Below are positions 59,016 to 64,000 of a stretch of DNA of 64,000 bases, piece by piece (within the stretch, counting starts at the first letter, position 1; every line of letters starts with the position of its first letter). The position numbers and the translations under genes are program-made. The notes under the pieces are model-generated. The model had not been told where the DNA came from, searched no databases, and saw nothing but the letters and a program-made list of their open reading frames with translations. Source of the DNA: Alphaproteobacteria bacterium (GTDB lineage: Bacteria > Pseudomonadota > Alphaproteobacteria > Micavibrionales > UBA2020); contig JAICWS010000004.1 of NCBI GenBank assembly GCA_025934695.1, positions 312,802 to 376,801 of the forward strand. Direction: 5' to 3'.

Positions 59016-59675
59016 GTGGCTATTCATCCGGAATTTTTCGCTAAGGGCGTGATGATCGGGTTCGCGATTGCGGCGCCGGTCGGGCCGATTGGCATCTTGT
59101 GTATCCGTCGCACGATGCTGAACGGCGTGGCCTCGGGCCTTGCCTCCGGCACCGGCGCCGCGCTGGCGGATTGCCTTTACGGCTCGATTGCTGCGTTCAG
59201 TCTCACCGCGGTCGCGGCATTCCTGCAGCATTACGCGGTCTGGCTGCAGGTGCTCGGCGGCATTTTTCTGATTGCACTGGGCTTACGCACCATCATGCAA
59301 AAGCCGCACAAGGAAGATGAAATCCGCCATCCGCGCAAGGACTGGCACAGCCTGAAAGAAATCGCGGGCGACTTTCTTTCTACTTTCCTGCTGACGCTGA
59401 CCAATCCCGCCACGATTTTATCTTTCGTCGCGATCTTCGCGGGCCTCGGCCTCGTCTCTGAACATGACCGGCCGGATTACGCGGTGTCCACCCTGATGGT
59501 GGCCGGCGTCTTTACCGGCTCGCTGCTCTGGTGGTGCATCCTGTCGGGTGGTATCGGCGTGTTCAGGCACAAGCTCGACCGCAAGGCGCTGCGGATCACC
59601 AACCTTCTGTCCGGCATCATCATCGGCGGGTTCGGCGCGCTCGTCCTGGCGCATCTTGCGGCGCATTATATTTAA
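59016..59675 (+). CDS. LysE/RhtB-family exporter
   Basis: A 219-residue inner membrane protein with six hydrophobic segments and the family's N-terminal 'GFAIAAPVGPIGILCIRRTMLNG' (in part), 'GTGAALADCLYG' and 'TLTNPATILSF'. LysE proteins export amino acids or similar small molecules. It starts with GTG at 59016 behind GAGGGCAGCGG. It precedes the uracil-catabolism genes on the same strand by 162 bases, so it might export an intermediate or product, but that is not shown. Confidence 0.9.
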   Translation: MAIHPEFFAKGVMIGFAIAAPVGPIGILCIRRTMLNGVASGLASGTGAALADCLYGSIAAFSLTAVAAFLQHYAVWLQVLGGIFLIALGLRTIMQKPHKEDEIRHPRKDWHSLKEIAGDFLSTFLLTLTNPATILSFVAIFAGLGLVSEHDRPDYAVSTLMVAGVFTGSLLWWCILSGGIGVFRHKLDRKALRITNLLSGIIIGGFGALVLAHLAAHYI

Positions 59676-59837
59676 TCATTCTATCTTTTCATAAGGATGC
59701 CGCCAGCGCTCGCACCGGCGCATATTTTCTCGCTGCACCGCAGCATCGCGCTTTCCTTGCCATGCTCGTTTTTCCATGAGAAAATCGTACCTTATTTAAG
59801 GAATTTACGGAACTTCCGACATCCGGGCCGAACCGAC

Positions 59838-61097
59838 ATGAAAAAGAACCGCACGAATAACCCGTCGCATATCGTCCTGACCTCGCATCCGCCCAAGGAC
59901 GGCAAGATTCCCAAGATCAAGTGGGGCGCCGCGACGCTGCGGGAGCGGGGGCCGCTGATCGCGAGCATGGCGGATCATGCCTCGTCAAACGTCATCGGCG
60001 CTTATGCGGGCGCCTATTCGGTCTATCGGGCGGTCGCCGTCGCGACGGGAGCGCTCGACCCGCTGCATGTGCCGGATCTCACCAACACCGCGCCGGCCGA
60101 GAAAATCGGGCCCTTTCCGCAATGGAGCGACCCTGAAAAAATCGTCAGCCTCGATCCCTGGGGCCACATGATCGGCAGCGAATTCGAGGATTTTCGCAAG
60201 AAAGGCCTGGATGTTCGCCCGACCATCGCGGTCACCAAGGCGCATATCAACATGCCCGAAATCAAGGACGCCATCGAAGCCGGACGGCTGAAGCCCGACG
60301 GCGACATCCTGCAGAAAAACGGCGATGTGAAGGTGACGAAGGCGGCGGTCGACCCGGTCTGGTACCTGCCGGGCATCGCCAAACGTTTCGGCATCGAGGA
60401 AACGGACCTGCGCCGCGCGCTGTTCGAGCATTCAGGCGGCATGTTCCCCGAGCTGATCACGCGTTCGGACCTCAAGGTTTTCCTGCCGCCCATCGGCGGC
60501 CATACGATTTACTTCATCGGCGACCCGACCAAGCTGCATGACGAAAGCCTCAAGCTGGCCTGCCGCGTGCATGACGAATGCAACGGTTCGGACGTGTTCG
60601 GCTCCGACATCTGCACTTGCCGGCCGTACCTGTGCCACGGCATCGAGATATGTATCGATATGGCGCAAAAAGGCGGCAATGGGCTGATTATCTACAACCG
60701 CAAAGAAGGCCGGGCGCTCGGCGAAGTGACGAAATTCCTCGTCTATAACGCGCGCAAGCGCCAGGAAGGCGGCGACCGCGCCGACAAGTATTTCGAGCGC
60801 ACGGAGTGCGTGGCCGGCGTGCAGGACATGCGTTTCCAGGAGCTCATGCCCGATGCGTTCCACTGGCTCGGCATCACGAAAATCGACCGTTTCGCTTCCA
60901 TGAGCGACATGAAATACAACGCCATGACCAAGGCCGGCATCAAGATACTCGAGCGCGTGGAAATCCCGCCCGAACTCATTCCGGCCGATGCTTCCGTCGA
61001 AATGGAAGCGAAAAAGGCGGCCGGCTATTTCGCCAAGACGGAAGTCAAAACGAAAGACCAGCTCGAAAAAGTGAAAGGGCGCAAGCTTGAGGAGTAA
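59838..61097 (+). CDS. urc1: Urc1, GTP cyclohydrolase II-like enzyme of uracil catabolism
   Basis: A 419-residue protein. Residues 1-215 are the N-terminal region typical of the URC1 group. Residues 216-400 form a GTP cyclohydrolase II-like domain with zinc Cys C248, C259 and C261 in 'HDEC' and 'DICTC', exactly the C-x10-C-x-C spacing of RibA. The GTP-handling region reads 'KEGRALGEVTKFLVY' instead of the RibA pattern, as expected for an enzyme acting on another nucleotide. In yeast URC1 acts on an uracil-derived nucleotide in the URC route. Its position before DUF1688 and UPRT genes supports this. The ATG at 59838 is chosen; the frame is open from 59697. Confidence 0.88.
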   Translation: MKKNRTNNPSHIVLTSHPPKDGKIPKIKWGAATLRERGPLIASMADHASSNVIGAYAGAYSVYRAVAVATGALDPLHVPDLTNTAPAEKIGPFPQWSDPEKIVSLDPWGHMIGSEFEDFRKKGLDVRPTIAVTKAHINMPEIKDAIEAGRLKPDGDILQKNGDVKVTKAAVDPVWYLPGIAKRFGIEETDLRRALFEHSGGMFPELITRSDLKVFLPPIGGHTIYFIGDPTKLHDESLKLACRVHDECNGSDVFGSDICTCRPYLCHGIEICIDMAQKGGNGLIIYNRKEGRALGEVTKFLVYNARKRQEGGDRADKYFERTECVAGVQDMRFQELMPDAFHWLGITKIDRFASMSDMKYNAMTKAGIKILERVEIPPELIPADASVEMEAKKAAGYFAKTEVKTKDQLEKVKGRKLEE

Positions 61098-62328
61098 GGC
61101 GAAGACCACGATCGACAGTGATCCCATCGCCGTCCTCCGCGACCCTGCTACCATCCGCGCCCGCGCGCACCTGCTGCTCGACCTCGGCAAGCAGGGCAGC
61201 TTGCGGCATTTCAGCGTGCATATGGACAAGCTGGGCGAGGTCGCGGAATTCGTGGCCGGCGTCATTCGCGGTAACTACCCGGACCTGAAAATCCCCTATC
61301 ACGGGCGCTGGCGCCACTTTACCTTCGGCGAGGTCGACCGCTGGCACGATTTGCAGGGGCGTTTCTCGAACACCGACGACATGGTGCGCGCGGCCATTGA
61401 TCTCGCCGTCATCAGCGTGTTGCTGGATGCCGGCGCGGGCGCGCAGTGGAAATATAAGGAACCGGCGCGTTCCGACATCGAGGTCGGGCGCTCCGAGGGC
61501 CTCGCGCTCGCCAGCTTCTACATGTTCAAAAACGGCGTATTTTCGAGCGATGCAAGGCATCCGCTGCGCGCGGACGCGGGCGCGCTGGCGCTGCTCGACG
61601 ACCGCAAGCTGGCCATGGGGTTCCAGGCGGGGCCGAAGAACCCGATGGCGGGCCTCGAGGGGCGCATCCATCTCGTCAAATCGCTGGCGCTGGCGCTGAC
61701 CGCGCATCCCGAACTGTTCGGCAAGGGCATCGCGCGGCCCGGCAATCTGTACGACGCGCTCGGCAAGGACAAGACAGAAGTGCGCGCGAAAGACATTCTG
61801 GCCGCGCTGCTCAGCGGCTTCGAGACGATCTGGCCCGGCCGCATCATCATCCGCGGCCATAACCTTGGCGACGTCTGGACGCACAGCCAGCTTGCTTTTG
61901 CCGATGAAACCAATCACCTCATGCCGTTCCACAAGCTCTCGCAGTGGCTGACCTATTCGCTGCTGGAGCCGTTTGAATGGGCCGGCAAAAAGGTCACCGG
62001 GCTCGATGAGCTGACGGGCCTGGCCGAATACCGCAACGGCGGGCTTTTCGTCGACACGGGCCTGATCGCGCTGAAAGATCCGGATGATGCGGAGGAATCG
62101 CATAAACCGTCGGACGAGCTTATCGTCGAGTGGCGCGCGCTGACCGTGGCGCTGCTCGATGAATTGCGCGTGCCGGTGGCCGAACGCCTCGGCCTCGCCC
62201 CCGACAGCTTCCCGCTCGCGCGCCTGCTCGAGGGCGGCAGTTGGCACGCGGGGCGCAAAATCGCCAAAGAGAAACGCAAAAATGCTGATCCGCCGATCAA
62301 AATCGTCAGCGATGGCACCGTATTCTAA
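61087..62328 (+). CDS. urc4: Urc4/Urg3 (DUF1688) protein of uracil catabolism
   Basis: A 413-residue protein matching DUF1688 (URC4/urg3). '[20 protein letters not shown]', '[33 protein letters not shown]' and '[21 protein letters not shown]' are characteristic stretches (given here in part). It is required for the URC pathway of uracil breakdown in fungi and bacteria; its reaction is still poorly defined. The start is a TTG at 61087 that overlaps the end of urc1, with AAAGGG eight bases upstream; no in-frame ATG lies close by. Confidence 0.9.
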   Translation: MRSKAKTTIDSDPIAVLRDPATIRARAHLLLDLGKQGSLRHFSVHMDKLGEVAEFVAGVIRGNYPDLKIPYHGRWRHFTFGEVDRWHDLQGRFSNTDDMVRAAIDLAVISVLLDAGAGAQWKYKEPARSDIEVGRSEGLALASFYMFKNGVFSSDARHPLRADAGALALLDDRKLAMGFQAGPKNPMAGLEGRIHLVKSLALALTAHPELFGKGIARPGNLYDALGKDKTEVRAKDILAALLSGFETIWPGRIIIRGHNLGDVWTHSQLAFADETNHLMPFHKLSQWLTYSLLEPFEWAGKKVTGLDELTGLAEYRNGGLFVDTGLIALKDPDDAEESHKPSDELIVEWRALTVALLDELRVPVAERLGLAPDSFPLARLLEGGSWHAGRKIAKEKRKNADPPIKIVSDGTVF

Positions 62329-62345
62329 GTCAGGAGTTCAAAAAA

Positions 62346-62981
62346 ATGCCCGATAACCAGGTCGTCATCATCGACCATCCTTTGGTCCAGCACAAACTCT
62401 CGGTGCTGCGCGCGAAAGAGACGAATACCAACGATTTTCGCAATCTGATCCAGGAAATCTCGATCCTGATGGGTTACGAAATCCTGCGCGACCTGCCGAT
62501 GGAAGAGGTCGAGATCGAAACCCCGCTCGAGAAAATGAAGACGAAAATGCTGGCGGGTAAAAAGTTGTGCATCGTGCCGATTTTGCGCGCCGGCACGGGC
62601 TTTCTCGACGGGCTGCTGCACCTGGTGCCGCTCGCGCGCGTGGGGCATATCGGCCTCTATCGAGATCCTGAAACGCTTGTTCCGGTTGAATACTACATGA
62701 AATTCCCGGACGACATGTCGAGCCGCCGCGTCATCGTCGTCGACCCGATGCTGGCGACCGGAAATTCCGCCGTGGCTGCCGTGGAGCGCGTGAAAGACGC
62801 CGAGGCGACGGATATCAAATTCATGTGCCTGATCGCGGCGCCGGAAGGGATCAAAACTTTCCAGGAAGCGCATCCGGATGTGCCGATTTACACGGCTGCC
62901 GTTGACCGCGAGCTGAACGCGCAGGGATATATTCTCCCCGGAATCGGCGACGCGGGGGACCGCATTTTTGGAACTAAATAG
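62346..62981 (+). CDS. upp: Uracil phosphoribosyltransferase
   Basis: A 211-residue protein with '[29 protein letters not shown]' (in part), the PRPP loop '[17 protein letters not shown]' and the uracil-binding C-terminus '[17 protein letters not shown]'. It makes UMP from uracil and PRPP. As third gene after urc1 and urc4 it supplies the nucleotide that enters the URC pathway. AGGAG lies nine bases before the ATG, and the stop of urc4 is 17 bases upstream. Confidence 0.97.
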   Translation: MPDNQVVIIDHPLVQHKLSVLRAKETNTNDFRNLIQEISILMGYEILRDLPMEEVEIETPLEKMKTKMLAGKKLCIVPILRAGTGFLDGLLHLVPLARVGHIGLYRDPETLVPVEYYMKFPDDMSSRRVIVVDPMLATGNSAVAAVERVKDAEATDIKFMCLIAAPEGIKTFQEAHPDVPIYTAAVDRELNAQGYILPGIGDAGDRIFGTK

Positions 62982-63135
62982 CCCGCTTCGCTAACATATT
63001 GATCTGAAAGCAAGAAAATTACCGCTGATTTGCCCTTGAAACAGGTTCGGGGCGATATAACTCACAACTTCTGAGCGGCGTACGCTGCGATAAACTGAAT
63101 GATTTCAGATGGTTTAACAGTTCTTTAAATTATCT
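62982..63135. other. AT-richer spacer between upp and the rRNA promoters
   Basis: No gene or clear terminator is visible. The whole gap from 62982 to the 16S gene is 617 bases; the rest of it is described as promoters and leader hairpins. Confidence 0.5.
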
Positions 63136-63164
63136 TTGACAATATCAGCAATCGTACGTATAAA
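63136..63164 (+). promoter_or_regulatory. rRNA operon promoter P1
   Basis: Perfect TTGACA (63136-63141), 17-base spacer, TATAAA (63159-63164). Confidence 0.8.
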
Positions 63165-63179
63165 CCTTAGCACTGTCGC

Positions 63180-63199
63180 CCCGCGGATTCGTCCGCGGG
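63180..63199 (+). other. UUCG-capped hairpin between the rRNA promoters
   Basis: CCCGCGGA-TTCG-TCCGCGGG, a perfect eight-base stem with a stable tetraloop, no T-run. It would form in the P1 transcript. Confidence 0.7.
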
Positions 63200-63236
63200 A
63201 CCCGCAAAAAAGGCGCTGACAACGGCAAATTTTTTG

Positions 63237-63265
63237 TTGACCTTGGGGAACTTTCTCTATATGGT
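63237..63265 (+). promoter_or_regulatory. rRNA operon promoter P2
   Basis: TTGACC (63237-63242), 17-base spacer, TATGGT (63260-63265), about 100 bases downstream of P1. Confidence 0.65.
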
Positions 63266-63427
63266 TCGGGGCTCTGACAGATTCTCTCCGGTTTGGTAGA
63301 CCATGAGGTTTTCCACTGGGGGATTTTTGCGGTCAAACGCAAAGGGTTATTGAACATTGTAGATCGATGAGAAGAGATACGCAGGCAGCGGTTTGTGATC
63401 GTGTTTTACGCTTTTACAAAACCTGCT

Positions 63428-63476
63428 CTGAGTATCTCAGCACAGCCGAGACAGAGACCCTCACGGTTTCTGTCTC
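63428..63476 (+). other. Hairpins in the rRNA leader
   Basis: CTGAG-TAT-CTCAG (63428-63440) is followed by the 12-base stem GAGACAGAGACC (63448-63459) with GGTTTCTGTCTC (63465-63476). These are leader structures likely involved in antitermination or pre-16S processing. Confidence 0.6.
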
Positions 63477-63598
63477 AATATGAAGAGCAAAAGTGTACAA
63501 GCTTTTGTTTCTTCTAACAGTGAATGTTCTGAAATGAACATTAAGCAGGTCTCAAGTACTAAATCGAGATCCTTTGATTAAAAGCAAAGGTTCAAATT

Positions 63599-64000
<402 letters not shown>

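Noticed and set aside
63145..63357. A 70-codon minus-strand frame across the rRNA promoters
   Set aside because: It overlaps two promoters and leader hairpins and has no motif or ribosome-binding site.

Overview
The window comes from a GC-rich alphaproteobacterium. The evidence is the start of a 16S rRNA gene at the right edge (from about 63599), whose V1-V2 and 'GGGCGCAAGCCTGATCC' regions read as alphaproteobacterial. Dense short operons, a leucine/isovalerate degradation set and many alphaproteobacterial-type hypothetical proteins agree with this. I see no phage, plasmid, CRISPR or insertion sequence; it looks like chromosome leading into an rRNA operon. No placement below class is supported.

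Layout. 1-6.4 kb: the 5' end of a probable TldD-like peptidase gene, three diverged copies of an unrecognised protein family (252, 2200, 3191), a membrane-anchored HDAC11-like deacetylase, an ankyrin protein, a TerD-like protein and small unknowns. 6.5-9 kb: mccB/liuB and liuC. 9-17.2 kb: accessory block with three members of one HExxH-type family (one with its zinc site destroyed), a SAM-hydrolase-like protein, a second ankyrin protein and a YraQ-type permease. 17.5-19.5 kb: mccA/liuD. 19.5-28 kb: a signalling island of YfiR-like protein, CHASE8 hybrid kinase and response regulator on the minus strand, with two tandem TonB-dependent receptors divergent from it. 28-29.6 kb: methyltransferase and HMG-CoA lyase. 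29.7-32.5 kb: five tiny paralogous proteins in two clusters around an MFS gene. 32.5-37.2 kb: divergent PPK2, His/Met-rich periplasmic protein, small membrane proteins, DOPA-dioxygenase-like protein, cold-shock protein and a GIY-YIG-like protein.

37.4-43 kb: glutamine-synthetase-like ligase, aldehyde dehydrogenase, aminotransferase and iron alcohol dehydrogenase, which look like a gamma-glutamylated amine degradation route. 43-48.3 kb: membrane proteins, a HupE/UreJ-type protein, an RluA pseudouridine synthase and a Pro/Ala-rich Sel1 protein. 48.4-56.8 kb: a large thioester alpha-2-macroglobulin followed by PbpC, the arrangement known from other Gram-negatives. 57-58.8 kb: an unusual HTH / CoaB-like / class II aldolase fusion behind two abutting palindromes that overlap its own promoter, plus a translationally coupled small protein. 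59-63 kb: a LysE exporter and a uracil-catabolism (URC) operon of Urc1 (GTP cyclohydrolase II-like), Urc4 (DUF1688) and uracil phosphoribosyltransferase. 63.1 kb to end: tandem rRNA promoters, structured leader and 16S.

The leucine pathway genes (mccB-liuC, mccA, HMG-CoA lyase) are spread over 23 kb among unrelated genes. Intergenic inverted-repeat elements of at least four types are scattered through the window, and several sit between genes that would otherwise be one operon. The best candidates for undescribed biology are the autoregulated HTH/CoaB/aldolase fusion, the five-member small-protein family, and the protease family with a dead member.
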